64,000 nucleotides of DNA from Oreohelix idahoensis (GCA_024509875.1 JAMPIV010006374.1:646796-710795); one strand, 5' to 3'; counted from the first letter of the stretch, positions 10,574-21,689 are shown. Made by a program: numbers and translations. The notes: a model not told the origin generated them from the letters alone.

Positions 10574-10759
10574 CAGCTGTAGCATTTGATTTCTTAAATT
10601 CCTTAAATTCTTTTTGAGTCTTTGTAAGGTATGCTTAAAAACTTGCAGAGATTATCTTACTTCTGTGATAGAAAGCATCCCCGTACCATGTCATGGGGTC
10701 GAGAATATATTTTTTTGGAAATGGGTACAATCTTTTATGGACACCCTGTATATATATCT

Positions 10760-10930
10760 TTACATATATATATAATCGAACGTCTGTCTGTCTGTTACCT
10801 CATAACTCGAGAACCGCTCAACCGATTTTGATACGGGCCGAAACACTTGTCGGATGGGGGGACTTCTACTGATGATCAGATTGCTTCTTGTTGTATCGCT
10901 CTGTAAAGAGTTTCCTATCATAGCGTAATG
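10760..10930 (+). repeat. Helitron 5' region, second copy at 35157-35250
   Basis: Sequence from about 10842 ('ccgaaacacttgtcggatgg') to about 10925 ('gtttcctatcatag') recurs in reverse orientation at 35157-35250 with few differences. The copies diverge outside this segment. This shows that the 5' region is a dispersed repeat and supports the Helitron call. Confidence 0.7.
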
Positions 10931-11154
10931 GACATTTCTCCAGATAGGTTTTAAGCTATACATCATCAAAGTACGACATCAGAAGGCTGAGCAGTTAATT
11001 TTTCTTCACTCCATTCATTCTTATCTCAAGGGACAAAAGGGACGTTAAAAACTTTACCGTTTCTTTGGTTAACGGCCTTAGCTTACAAACTATATGTCAC
11101 AAATTGTATCCTTTTTCGTTAAATTTAGAAGAAGTGCGTTGGTTTCTGTTATGT

Positions 11155-11390
11155 AAGTTTTCTAAACCAGGATTCCTGACAAAGAAACTTTGAATAATAC
11201 TCAACTATGTAGAGTTCTTACTTAAATAAACAAGTGCGTTGCAACTGTTATGCAAATTTTCTAAATCAGGATTACTGACAAGGAAAGTTTAATTAATACT
11301 CAGCTATGTAGAGTTGTTACTACCAATTTCATCTACACAGAAGCCTTCATTTAAATTATTTGTGCTAGAAGATTTGTGTATGTTCTAGAA
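11155..11390 (+). repeat. ~115-bp tandem repeats of the Helitron, left of hAT
   Basis: Two diverged copies of a unit containing 'caggattcctgacaaagaaa', 'ctcaactatgtagagttctt' and, in the second copy, 'tttgtgctagaagatttgtg'. A third copy (15645-15790) lies right of the hAT element, so the hAT inserted into this array. Poly-pyrimidine and AT-rich spacers separate the conserved blocks. Confidence 0.75.
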
Positions 11391-11754
11391 CAGTATTTCT
11401 CAACCCTGATAGTAGCAACTAATTTTGACAACTAATATTTTAAAAAGCCCCCCCACCCTTTTACCACCCCCTTGCTCTTTATCGTGTATACACAAACACA
11501 CATATACATATATTCCACCATACTTTTAAAAGAGCAATGCAGTTAATGAGTTATCTTTTCTTATAATATAAAGAAAAAGAGAAAGCACATTTATAAAAGC
11601 ATTTAAATATGTGTTTAAGTACGGAATTAGATACACCACAAGTTCATTATCCTTGAATTACAAACTGGCGGAGCAAATGATATAAAATTAGTTCTTACAA
11701 CTCTATAACTATCATAATCATATCATTTTAATAGCGCCTAAATGACTGCATACA

Positions 11755-13060
11755 CAAGGGGATTGACATAAGTCTTGGGCCTGACCATGAAGAAGTCACA
11801 GGAGGAAGATGAAACTTGGCACATTTAAAGTTCATCATATTTGCACTGAATGTGTAAAGTACGCGTTTGTTTCTTCAATGGGTTTCCCGCTACGGTGCAC
11901 GGCGCAATGTACCCTATTGACCGGATCTGCTGCTCCAAAGATTTGACAAAACAATGGAAAAGAAGGAGGCCAGAGCTGTGATAAAATTTCTGATGTTTCA
12001 GGGAAAAACATACAGGGAGATGGAACCAGTGTTTCGTGATTTTTGTCCTTCATATACTTCGGTAAAAAAAACTGGTGTCAACAGTTTAAGCGCGGCCACT
12101 CAAATGTTGCTGATCTGCCAAGATCTGGTAGACCAGCCTCAGAGTGCAACAATTAAAATGCAAACAAGAGTGACAAAAATCATTGACGAGGATCGAAAAA
12201 TGACAATTGTGGAGATAGCTAGTAGAGTAAAACTAAATGAAAGAACAGTTTATAGAATTTTACACAACAGACTGAACATGAGAAAAGTGTGTGCACGCTG
12301 GGTTCCGTGACTGTTGACACGTGAACAGAAGCAAACGAGGGTAAATTGCTGTCAACAGTTGCTCAAAAAAGTGTCAGTCACAAATTTTTGGAAGACCATG
12401 GTGACAGTAAATGAGACTTGGGTACACCATTATGACCCCGAATCCAAAATTGCCAGCATGCAATGGAAGACCCCGGGCTCCCCAACACCTGTCAAGCCGA
12501 AGGCACAAAAATCTGCAGGAAAAGTGATGCTGTTTTTTGGGACGGCAAAGGTGTCCTTTTGAAAGATTATCTACCTCGTGGCAACACAGTTAATGGGTAG
12601 TACTATGCAGATCTTCTCACAAAACTAAGAAAGGTTGTGACCAGGAAACGAGGGATAACGCGCACTCAAAATCTTCCTTTGCTTCAAGACAACGCGCCCT
12701 CTCACAAAGCACGGCTTGTGCAGCTAGCAGCCAACGATTTGAATATTGAAATTCCTCCACACCCACCATATTCTCCAGATTTGGCTCCATCAGACTTTTT
12801 TCTATTCCCAAATCTTAAAAAACAGCTAAAAGGAAATCTTTTTGACAGCGATGAAGAGGTTATACTGGCATGTGATGACTGGTTTAGTTTGAAAAATAGG
12901 GCGTTCTACTCCCAAGGTCTTTTCAAGGTCAAGCAGAGATGGCAGAAGTGTGTCAATTCAGACGGTGGCTATATTGAAATGGAATAAACACCATACAAAA
13001 TTTCAGCTCTCTGTGACATGTCCTTCATGGTCAGGCGCAAGACTTATGTCAATCCCCTTG
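11755..13060 (+). mobile_element. mariner transposon, 1.3 kb, inactive
   Basis: Terminal inverted repeats of about 45 bp: the left end CAAGGGGATTGACATAAG and, read on the other strand, the right end are nearly identical through 'GCCTGACCATGAAG'. TA follows the right end (13061-13062); at the left a TA lies 2 bp outside the TIR. The 1306-bp length is typical of mariners. It is nested in the hAT element. Confidence 0.92.
11954..12987 (+). pseudogene. mariner transposase, broken, D34D type
   Basis: The protein is split over three frames. N-terminal part 11954-12310: helix-turn-helix DNA-binding region with 'KMTIVEIASRVKLNERTVYRIL'. Middle 12314-12562: 'MVTVNETWVHHYDPESK', where the first catalytic Asp of the usual GDE(T/S)W motif is Asn and the Gly is Val. 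C-terminal part 12637-12987: 'LLQDNAPSHKA' and 'YSPDLAPSDFFLFP', giving the second and third Asp 34 residues apart (D34D, mariner proper). There is a stop at 12308-12310 and frameshifts after 12560. A mariner transposase cuts and pastes its own TIRs; this one cannot work, given the missing catalytic residue and the broken frame. Confidence 0.92.
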
Positions 13061-13164
13061 TATATCTTTAAATCTGAATATTTAAGCCTCTCCTTATGTA
13101 ACCACTTTAAACATGGAAAAATTATTAGTTGATAATAATGATATAATTATATAAAAATTCACTT

Positions 13165-14848
13165 ACTAATGAAGCTTAATGAGATTGTTGCGCTTGGTGT
13201 GACTCAGCCTGTTTTGTAATATTTGGTTCATAGTTTGTTAAAAGGTTTCGTTGCTTTTGTAGTAGCAACACTACTGCACTGAAACCCTTCTCCACCAAAT
13301 ACGATGTTGGGAATGCTGTAATTAGCAATTAAGTTTCACACCAAAGAACGGGATACGCAAGCCTCTGCTGGATCCAAAATTTGTCGTATGTGTGTGACTG
13401 AATCGTGCTTTTGCCTCGAAGTCATTTTGTAGCTCAATTAATTCTTCTTGTAAATGTTGACTAACCATTTCCACATCTGATTCAAATGGATTAATCACCC
13501 AATCCGGTATTATTAGTCTTGCAAGTCTTTAAATCTTATGCTCATATCATTTTTAATAATAAACCTTTAAATCTGAATCTTTAAGCCTGTCCGCACCTAA
13601 CTGCAGTAAACATGGAAAATGAGAAAGTTCTCGGCGACTAAGATTATTTTTATATAATGTCAATTTGTTGATGATAATTCCTTTCACTTTAATCAGACTG
13701 ATCTCATTTCCTTGTAGCTTAAGAAGAACCTCATTTAACTTTTCAAATATATCTGAAAGATAGGCCACATCATTTCGTAATGCTTCTCTTTCGCTGCTAA
13801 ATTCTTCTTTGATTGAATTCAAAAACTCTACAACAGTATCAAATAATGCCCATAATCTTTTTAAACAGTTACCTTTGGACAACCATCGTACTTCCGTCTT
13901 TAGGAGAAGATGTTCAAACTCTTCACCATTATCACAACAAATTTACGAAATAATCTATCCTTCAATGAATGCGCCTTAATTTTGTTAATAACACTGATAA
14001 CACAGTTCAATGATTTGTGGAGTCTGTCACTAAGATGCCTGGTGACTAAATGTTGTCGATGAATAACACAATGAATTGTTAAAACTCCTGGTGCCACATT
14101 TTTTTAAGTAGGCCAGAAATCCACGATGATGACCAACCATAGCTGGTGCTCCGTCTGTCGCACATGCGATGACATTGGAAAAAGGAATTTTTTTTTCCCA
14201 ACAAAAATGTTTCAAGGGTTTCAAAGATTGATAACCCCTTTGAATCTGCTGTCAGTAGTTTTGCAAATACCATATCCTCTATGATATTTTCATTCTTTAT
14301 GTATCTCACATATGCGAGCAGCAAAGCTTCGTTATCAAGCAAGATGCTTTCATCCAACTGTAGTGAAAATTCAGTAGACTGCAAATCAGTAAACAGTATC
14401 ATTGCTCAATGGAACAGAAGAAATGATGTCACTTAGATTTCTTTCCATCATTGTGCTAATTACCTCCCGTACAGCTGGTAAAATTAAGTTTTCTCCAATG
14501 TTGTGAGGTTTACCACATTTCACAATCATGTGTGCAATTTTGTAAGATACAATGAGACCTTTATCATTGTGATTATACATTTTCTTAAACATACTAGTGA
14601 CTGTGTTGCGGCTTTCAAACTTTTGTTTTACATCCTGGAAGTACGAGTAAGAAATATCTTTGCCAACTTTATCTCAGTGTTTCTTGGAAAAATGTTCGTT
14701 AAGCCGTGACGGTTTCATTGCTTCGTTAGAAAACACTTGCTGGCACAGCAAATACATTGGTAATTGTTCATTTACGGGCGAAGGTACAAAACCGAATTTC
14801 AAATATTCAACTGAATATTGTTGACACTTTTTCTTTACTGCTGACATA
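13165..14848 (-). pseudogene. hAT transposase, ZBED5/SCAND3-like, broken
   Basis: Read on the minus strand from 'MSAVKKKCQQYS' near 14848. First a BED-type zinc finger ('CQQVFSNEAMKPSRLNEHF..KH') in which the first Cys ligand appears replaced by Tyr ('MYLLC'). Next comes the region 'SYKIAHMIVKCGKPHNIGENLILPA', then 'FSLQLDESILLDNEALLLAYVRY', whose Asp matches the first catalytic Asp of this lineage, and 'VIACATDGAPAMVGHHRGF' with the second. The C-terminal hAT dimerisation region is near 13180-13300 ('LITAFPTSYLVEKGFSAV'). At least four frames are used, with stops near 14690, 14400, 14100 and 13550. The family resembles animal ZBED5 and FAM200 proteins derived from hAT transposases. Here it lies within intact hAT ends, so it is a transposon copy rather than a domesticated gene. 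Confidence 0.87.
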
Positions 14849-15626
14849 TTGAAAATTTTAGTATAATATCACTGCACATACATCTACACCTCTTCGAGCC
14901 TCAAAACTGACTGAGTTTAATTCTCTACACTTGAAACATCCAAAGATGCATTAAAACTAAGCCACAATTGCCCACAACGTCCCTGTTGCGAGAAGGTATT
15001 TACGGTGCACTCGTATCAAAGAGAGTTGAACACAAAGGTCACACACAGTTCTGTGTAGTGCTGTGACTGTAACGTCAACCTCGCTAAACAGAGGGGTTTT
15101 TTGGCAGGCACACGTGGGACACGTGATTGTGTGGGAAATGTTTTGGGAAGGAGTCGTGCTGTGGAAGTGGACAGAGTAGGGAAGGGGCTGTGATGTGTTC
15201 ACTGGCTAATCAATGTTTGACGGGAATGTGTTTCCAGAAGAAAATATGTGTCGAGACTGGAGAGAGAAGGTTAGCTCGGGTGTGTCGAGAGGCTAACGAA
15301 TGTTTCGAGTGTTGAAGGGACATAAATGTCCGCCTACTGTCTCCTGACAATGGTTACATCCCAGGTACTAAAATTTTGCGTTTGGAATCCTTGAAACACT
15401 CCATAGGACGTAGGGCTAATAAAAACTATCGTGTTACAAGCTATGCGAAGGGGAATATCTTTTATAATTGTTTCATATTGATTCTTGTAAAAATGTACAC
15501 AACGCCATCCCTGAATGGAAGTAGCGACCCCCAACCATTGCGGCCCATCAGAACGACCCCAGACATCTTGAAAACGCCCCCCCCAGGGGGCGGTACCATC
15601 CCCGTTAAAAAAACACTGTTCTAGAA

Positions 15627-15800
15627 GATTTGTGTATGTATTGACAGGATTCATGACAAGGAAAGTTTGATTAATTCTCAGCTATGTAGAGTTCTTACTA
15701 CCAATTTCGTTTACACAGAAGCCTTCATGTAAATTATTTGTGCTAGAAGATTTGTGTATGTTCTAGAAGATTTGTGTATGTTCTGACATAATAATTGGTA
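15627..15800 (+). repeat. ~115-bp tandem repeat of the Helitron, right of hAT
   Basis: Continues the repeat array interrupted at 11390. 'gattcatgacaaggaaagtt', 'ctcagctatgtagagttctt' and 'tttgtgctagaagatttgtg' match the left-side units, and the short phrase 'ttctagaagatttgtgtatg' occurs twice. Adjacent sequence to 16260 is AT-rich Helitron 5' leader with no coding signal. Confidence 0.7.
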
Positions 15801-16313
15801 AGCGATTCATTTGAATATGGAGAAAAGGCAAGTAGCTTTAGTTTTATTTTTCAGTTACTATTCTGCTGGGGAATATTAGCTACCTACCTACATAATAATT
15901 TTCACAGTTCATTATTATGTTTATTTACTACTTAATAAGTTTATTACTTAATCATTTTCAGTTTTCCTTTCATTTCTTTGTTACGTTTTAGTCTTTAATT
16001 ATATTGTAGACAGGGTTTGTGTGCCTCTTTTAAAAACACTTAGGTTTTTTTTCATTTTGGTATCATTTTTAGGCATTATAATCCCACTTCTCTGAAATAG
16101 TATTTTTCGTTTTCTTATTTTTTTTTTTTAACACATGGGTGTATTTATTCTTAGTTAGGTACTTTAATTTAATTTCATTTTTGCTTTACTCTACGCCTAT
16201 TACATCATCCAACAGAACTTCATCACTTGGGAGACTTAGCAACAGAGCAAAGAGAATGAGAATGAGAAGGGAAGCCTAAAGGGAGGACCGTCTCTTAAGA
16301 GATCGTCAGTGTT

Positions 16314-17563
16314 ATGCTACAAACAGGGCCTCTGAGACCCCTGCAGAAAGAGAGGATCATCTATCTCAAGATAGAACGTGCTATATTATCCAAAGACATG
16401 CTCAGTCTTTGCCTAGGAGATCGGCCTCTGAGACCCCTGCAGAAAAAAGAGGATCGTCTATCTCAAGATAGAACGTGCTACATTATCCAAAGACGTGCTC
16501 AGTCTTTGCCTAGGAGATCAGCCCGCCTGCAGCGCGATCGGTTGCATCACATAGACTTGAGGATTGAAAGAGTGCTTCCTCCAAACCCTAATGTAGTTCA
16601 GGTTGTCCACATATCTGAAACTCTCTGGTTAAACAAAGAACGTTCTGCTCTACGTTATGACCCTCATATAAATTACAACAATGATCAGTCTGTAAGTCTA
16701 GGTCCTTTCCAAAAAATGTGCAACATGTGCTCGGCACTTAAATGGAAAAACGAGCCAAAATGCATTTGTTGCCAACACGGTAAGGTTAAATTGGAAGAAC
16801 TTCAAGCAACGCCGGAACCGCTGTTGTCGTTGTTGACTGGCCAACATCCTCTGTCCACATAATTTCTAGGAAACATCCGCAGCTACAATAATGCGTTCCA
16901 AATGACGTCTTTTGGAGCCAAGGTAGTGCCTGAAACAGATTATATGCCAATGTTCAAAGTTCAAGGGCAGGTGTATCATTTGCTTGGTAGTTTACTTCGC
17001 AGCGAAAGATATGACCCTAAATTTCTTCAAATATATTTTATCACTGATCATGTGTCTCAGGCTTCTACACGTTGTAACAACTTTCAAAATCTGAAATTGG
17101 AAGTGATTTCTGTTTTGCAAGACATGTTACATCGCACCAATTATTATATTATGTCATTTAAAACAGCCTTAGAGAATGTACCATCCAATGTCTAGGACTT
17201 CCGTCTAATTATCCATGCAGATAGGCAACTGGATGGTGAACATCGGTGCAGGTATAATGCCCCAGCCACTAAATGAGGCAGCTATTTTAATTGAAGGCCA
17301 ACAATTTGAACAAAGGGACATAGTGTTGCACAGACGTGATAACTCTTTAGACGGAGTATCTGAAACCCATAGAGCTTATGACGCTCAACAATACCCATTA
17401 ATGCTGTGCCATGGTGTCAATCCACAAACTGGAGAAAAACTTCCTAAGTGTATGAATTTCTATTCATATCGAATGATGGTTCGCGAGAGTCATTTCTACA
17501 CTTTACACAGATTTAAGACGCTTCTCAATCAGTTCTGGGTTGACCAATTTGCCAAAATTTAAA
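16314..17563 (+). pseudogene. Helitron protein, N-terminal region before Rep, broken
   Basis: Frames 16314-16862 and 16902-17195 are in phase, separated by one TAA at 16860-16862; 17215-17562 follows after a frameshift. The first part is Arg/Gln/Ser-rich and contains a 96-bp (32-codon) internal duplication starting at 16328 and 16424. Then come the Cys cluster 'CNMCSALKW..CICCQHGK' and 'FGAKVVPETDYMPMFKVQGQVYHLLGSL', the well-known N-terminal part of animal Helitron Rep-helicases. It ends 'QRDIVLHRRDNSLDGVSETHRAYDAQQYPLM' and 'VDQFAKI', just before where the HUH Rep domain should begin. The Rep nuclease and most of the helicase are absent. Known role: rolling-circle transposition; this copy cannot perform it. 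Confidence 0.9.
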
Positions 17564-17655
17564 CTGAGCATTTAGCTTATTTACAATCGCACCAACATCA
17601 AGTCATTTTACTCCGCAATCTTAGCCCACCCAAACTGTGTAATGGCACTAGACTC

Positions 17656-17883
17656 CAAAAAACATCTTTGAAGAACTACATTGTAGAGGCCATTATTCTG
17701 ACAGGTTGTGGTAGCGGGGAGAAAGTCTGCATACCAAGAATCCCGATGATTGGACTGCATCGGAACACTTACACGTCAAGTGACTGTAATACCAATGTCG
17801 TCTACAAAGAAGCCCTTACTTACATTTGTTCCTTTAGAAGCACACCTCAATGCAACAGTACAATTAAAATCCAAAAAAGTTAA
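17656..17883 (+). pseudogene. Helitron helicase C-terminal scrap
   Basis: 'LKNYIVEAIILTGCGSGEKVCIPRIPMI' matches the segment near the C-terminus of Helitron helicases (usual form 'N.VVEATILTG...GE.VFIPRIPMI'). It directly follows the N-terminal region, so Rep and the helicase core have been removed by internal deletion at about 17630. The following residues lose similarity, and a stop comes at 17881-17883. The 3' terminus of the element is about 75 bp downstream. Confidence 0.85.
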
Positions 17884-17959
17884 ACCTTCCTAAAACGATT
17901 TGCACCAAACCCGACTTGCACTCATTCCGACATGGACCCAGGCCGGGCATGACCGCTAG

Positions 17960-19029
17960 TGTGTGTGTGTGTGTGTATGTATGCATCACCACAGTACACG
18001 AACTACGTAGCAGAGGTGAGAATCCCAATACGTTTATACGGGATCACACATTCTATAAATATATTTTTGTGCACACCGTCATTTGCACATTCTTCTTTGG
18101 TAAGTGTTACTATTTTCTGGAGAGTACATATAAGGGAAACAATGTCTAACTTTCAACCAAAGTTGCATCCCTTAGCATTACGCACTGACAGAAAAAGCTG
18201 GGATTTTATATATAGGATATATATATATATATGCCATCATACAGCTTAAAACAGCATTTGTACAGAACTCTCTTCTCTCGTCTCCTCTGTACCTCTGACC
18301 CAAAACTTGGAACACCTGAGTGATAATCACAGTTTTGACATCAAACAGTGAGAACTCATGACTTTTAAAATGTGCATATACAAAATGAACAAAACACAGA
18401 CACACAATTTATATGAGTAACATCTGGTGTGTAGTACTGATGAAGCACAAACTGAACAAAACCCAGACACACATATTATTTGTGCAACACTCAAGCCACA
18501 TGAGAAAACAAACTTGGTACAAATTAATCAAACCAGTTTCCTCCACCAGGCGATATTATCTTTCACTGTGAACGTTTCTGATCTCTAGTGACAGGAAGTG
18601 AGTGCTTGTAAGCCTACTGACACAATCCCCCAGTTTGCCTGAGCATACAGCATACACAGTCTTACTCTTTCTCTAGCAAACATGTGAGCAATAATTACAT
18701 TTTCACTCTGTCATACAAGATAGCCATGCATATAAGACCAGTACATTTCAATATTTTTATTTTGCTATTTATAGATTTAAAAGGCTCTTAAAATCAGACA
18801 GCTGGTTAGCCAACATTTAATTTGACAAATCTTTACAAGTAACAGAGAGGTTTATTAATGAGTGCCTGAATAACATGAAATGACAGTAAAAACATGTCAA
18901 TATTTTGTCAAATAGAGTTAGGGATATAATTCAAGAAAGTCAGTACATAAATAAAATGAAAAAAAGTTATGCACACAATTTAATTATGATAATTATCAAC
19001 ACAAATCCGCCTATGCCGGTCCCAAGCCC
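17960..19029. other. non-coding DNA with short GT and TA runs
   Basis: Begins with a GT microsatellite (17959-17978) directly at the Helitron end and has a TA run near 18215-18233. Short open frames lack any family signal. No element or gene recognised. Confidence 0.5.
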
Positions 19030-19056
19030 GGATGAAAAAGGAGGAGGGCGGCCTGC

Positions 19057-20004
19057 ATGGAGGCCGTAAGGAGGCAGCCCCTCCACCATGCAAAGGCACA
19101 ACAGGCCAATCACCTGTTTGTCTTAAACTTGGAACGGACTACGACTTATGGAACATGGAACACAAAAAGTATAAATGGGAAAGAAGAGGAGCTGATGGAA
19201 GAGATGAGGAAAGCAAAACTAGAAATCCTGGCTATTACCGAAACAAAGAAATAGAGACAATGAGTCATGGATCTCGATGGCAACACGCTGCTCTACAGTG
19301 GTGTACCCACATCTGAAAGAGCTAAAGGGGGCGTGAGTTGCATTGTGGCCAAAAACCAGAAAGATAGTATCAAGGGATGGAACTTTGTCTAGGAGCGCAT
19401 TATGGTTGTAAAACTAAAAGAAGGAGTAACCATAGTCAACCTGGTCATAGTGTATGGGCCAAATGAGGATGAGAGAGCAGAGGTCAAGGAAGAATTCTTC
19501 GAGCTGCTTCAAAGGACAGTGGATGACTGCCTAGATGAAATTATCATGCTCGGAGATTTCAATGCCAGAGCTGGAAATGACCATGCTAGATGGGGTGGAG
19601 TTATCGGAAGATATGGAGAAGATACTCTCAATGACAATGGAAAGCGACTCCTCAGATTCTGCAGTGAGCAGAATCTGATCATTACCAACACAAAGTTCCC
19701 CCATAAGCGCATACATGCATATACTAGGTGTGAACCAACAAAGAATGAGAAGTCAGTGATCGACTATGCCATTGTTAGGAGGAGCTCATTCAAATATGTC
19801 CGGGATGCTAGAGTCTGGAGGGGGCCAGAGATTGGAAGTGATCACTACCTGCTTACAATCAAAAGAACAACTGAAAGAGTTGCTCAGCCTAGGAACTGCC
19901 CAGCACCACAAAGACAGCTGCTGCAGAAGCATGTGGTGAAGTCCGACTTGGGAACAAGAGAAAGAGGACACCTTGGTGGACAGAAGAAGTCAAAGAGAAA
20001 ATAA
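19057..20004 (+). pseudogene. LINE endonuclease domain, broken
   Basis: Pieces of an apurinic/apyrimidinic-like endonuclease: 'GTWNTKSINGKEEELMEEM' and 'LEILAITETKK' (the Asn and Glu metal-binding motifs), a stop at 19252, then 19402-20004 with 'NLVIVYGPNEDE', 'IIMLGDFNARAG' (catalytic GDFN) and 'IGSDHYLL' (catalytic SDH). The catalytic residues are preserved, but stops near 19254 and 19391 and a frameshift near 19940 inactivate the protein. In live elements it nicks the target DNA to prime reverse transcription. Confidence 0.88.
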
Positions 20005-20080
20005 GAGAGAAGAAATGGCATGGAAACAATACTAAGGAGCTAAAAACACAGCAGGACAAATAGAGAAATATAGAGAATAT

Positions 20081-21529
20081 GTGATACTCAGAACAGAAGC
20101 AAAGAACAAGGTGCTAGCAGCAAAACAGAAGTCCTGGGAAGAATTTGGAGAAAAGCTAGAAAAGGATGCGCAAGAAAACCAGAAATTGTTCTATAAGACC
20201 CTAAAGAACATGAGGAAGGAAAAACAATGCCCTCTTAAATTTATAAAGGACAAGCAAGGCAAATTGCTTACTGCCCCGAAGGAAGTAATGGAAAGATGGA
20301 AAGAATATTTCTCAGAACTCCTTGATGGTGAGCAAGGTAGAGCATCAGAAATGATAACCACTAGCACAGAAGAGGATACAAATGGTGATGAAGATGACAT
20401 AAAGATGGAAGAACTGAAGGCAGCACTGGAGAAAATCAAGATGGGCAAAGCAGCAGGGCATGATAGTATAACACCAGAAATGGTTAAGTACATGGGAGCA
20501 TCAGGCGACCTATTACTCTTAAGGGTCCTACAGGCAGCATGGGAGATTGCCATCATAACACCGATTTTCAAAAAGGGTGACAATCGACAATGTGGAAACC
20601 ACAGAGGCATATCCCTTCTCAGTGTCCTTGGTAAAATCTACTCTAGAATCCTAGAGCAGAGACTCCGATGCCTAGCTGAGCCACAATTGGATGAAGCCCA
20701 GTGCGGATTCCGAGCAAACCGAAGTACTCAAGACCTAATCTTCACACTCAGGCAGCTGAGTGAAAAGGCCCTTGAGTACAAGAGTGAGATCCATCTTTGT
20801 TTCATAGATCTGGAAAAGGCGTTTGACAGGGTCCCCTGGAGCAAACTTTGGGACTGTTTGGCAAGGAAGAACATTCCAGCACCTCTGATTCATGCTATAC
20901 AGAGCTTCTACAAGTCTTGCAGAAATTATGTGAGGACAGCAAACTATAAGTCAGAAGAGTTCAGGACCACCACTGGTGTAAGACAAGGCGATATCCTGTC
21001 ACCTTATCTTTTCATACTCCTCATGGACGATGTCATCAAGGCATGTAAGGAGAGAACAAGAAAGTATTCAGTGGGGTACTGGAAGATGAGACAGGTCTGT
21101 ATTTCAGAGCTAGCATTTGCTGATGATGTTGTCCTGATTGCTAAATCAGAGACACGTCTCCAATCCAACTTGCAAGTCTGGAAGGAAGAGCTGGAGAAGA
21201 GAGGGATGGTCATAAGCAGCTCTAAAACAAAATCCATGGTGATATCACGAGAAGAAAGAAAACATCAGATTAAGCTGGAAGAACAGGTCCTGGAGCAGGT
21301 CGACCACTTTAAATATCTCGGAGCTATTATAGACCAAAAGGGGGGCATCAAAGAAGAGTTGGCCACTCGAAAACCAGCGGCTGGGAGACTTTATCAGGCC
21401 ATAAATCGGGGATTCCTCAGCAAGAAAGAGGTTGGTAAGAAAACAAAGATGGCTGTATACCGCTCCACCTATGTCCCAGTCTTGACATATGGATGCGAGT
21501 CATGGGCAATGACTACAACCCACATTTAA
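20081..21529 (+). pseudogene. LINE reverse transcriptase, long open frame, C-terminus lost
   Basis: A 482-residue open frame. RT motifs in order: 'ALEKIKMGKAAGHDSITPEM', 'IITPIFKKGDNRQCGNHRGI', 'QCGFRANRSTQD', 'CFIDLEKAFDRVPW', 'GVRQGDILSPYLF', then the catalytic 'LAFADDVVLIA', and 'FKYLGAII'. Compared with relatives, a few residues seem missing between 'AAWE' and 'IAIITP'. It ends early at 'SWAMTTTHI' because another LINE fragment abuts it. Its family differs from the RTE at 56799-60869. It is the longest intact non-LTR RT frame in the window. Confidence 0.92.
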
Positions 21530-21531
21530 GT

Positions 21532-21662
21532 TATCATGGCCCGGAGCTTTACCGTTCTTTAACCCTTTGATTGCTGTGATGATTTCTTCTTTTCGTGGAA
21601 TGTCTGTATTTACATCTAGATCGTTTTCAGCCTCATACCTTATACTGATTGATATGATTTAC
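21532..21662 (-). pseudogene. RTE/BovB-like RT N-terminal scrap
   Basis: The minus strand reads 'IRYEAENDLDVNTDIPRKEE' and 'AIKGLKNGKAPGHDN', the start of an RTE-type RT domain. It is fused directly to the truncated end of the plus-strand LINE. It may belong to the same family as the 3' end at 1126-1891, but the two do not overlap, so this cannot be tested here. Confidence 0.7.
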
Positions 21663-21689
21663 ATTGCTTGTGATTGATCGTCAATGTCA

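Larger units (their letters stand above)
11391..15618 (-). mobile_element. hAT transposon (ZBED-like lineage) with nested mariner
   Basis: Ends are CAGTATTTCTCAACC (left) and, on the other strand, CAGTGTTTTTTTAACG (right), typical hAT termini. Perfect 8-bp duplications 'ttctagaa' flank it (11383-11390 and 15619-15626). The transposase lies on the minus strand (14848-13165). A mariner (11755-13060) is inserted in the non-coding part; excluding it, the hAT is about 2.9 kb, a normal length. It was inserted into the Helitron's 5' tandem repeats. Confidence 0.9.
10757..17959 (+). mobile_element. Helitron, internally deleted, carrying a nested hAT
   Basis: The right end '...GGCCGGGCATGACCGCTAG' followed by T fits the Helitron 3' terminus (short GC-rich hairpin, then CTRR, insertion between A and T). 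The left end is placed at 'TC' 10757 after an A. The 5' part has the 'CTGTCTGTCTG...CTCGAGAACCGCTCAACCGATTTTGAT' type sequence that recurs at Helitron 5' ends in invertebrates (from memory). Helitron protein relics lie at 16314-17883. The hAT at 11391-15618 sits inside. Without it the Helitron is about 3 kb, far shorter than an autonomous copy. The 5' boundary is less certain than the 3' one. Confidence 0.72.
19030..21529 (+). mobile_element. RTE-type LINE, truncated at 3' end
   Basis: A single non-LTR retrotransposon copy with an endonuclease region (19057-20004) followed by reverse transcriptase (20081-21529), in phase with typical LINE ORF2 order. It begins near a GC-rich 'cctatgccggtcccaagcccgg' leader. 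It stops in the thumb region at 'YGCESWAM', where an opposite-strand LINE fragment begins, so the C-terminal end and 3' UTR are missing. Confidence 0.85.

Noticed and set aside
10210..10582. Overlapping frames on both strands in the GC-rich block
   Set aside because: The block is a retroposon with target duplications; composition explains the frames and no known protein is seen.
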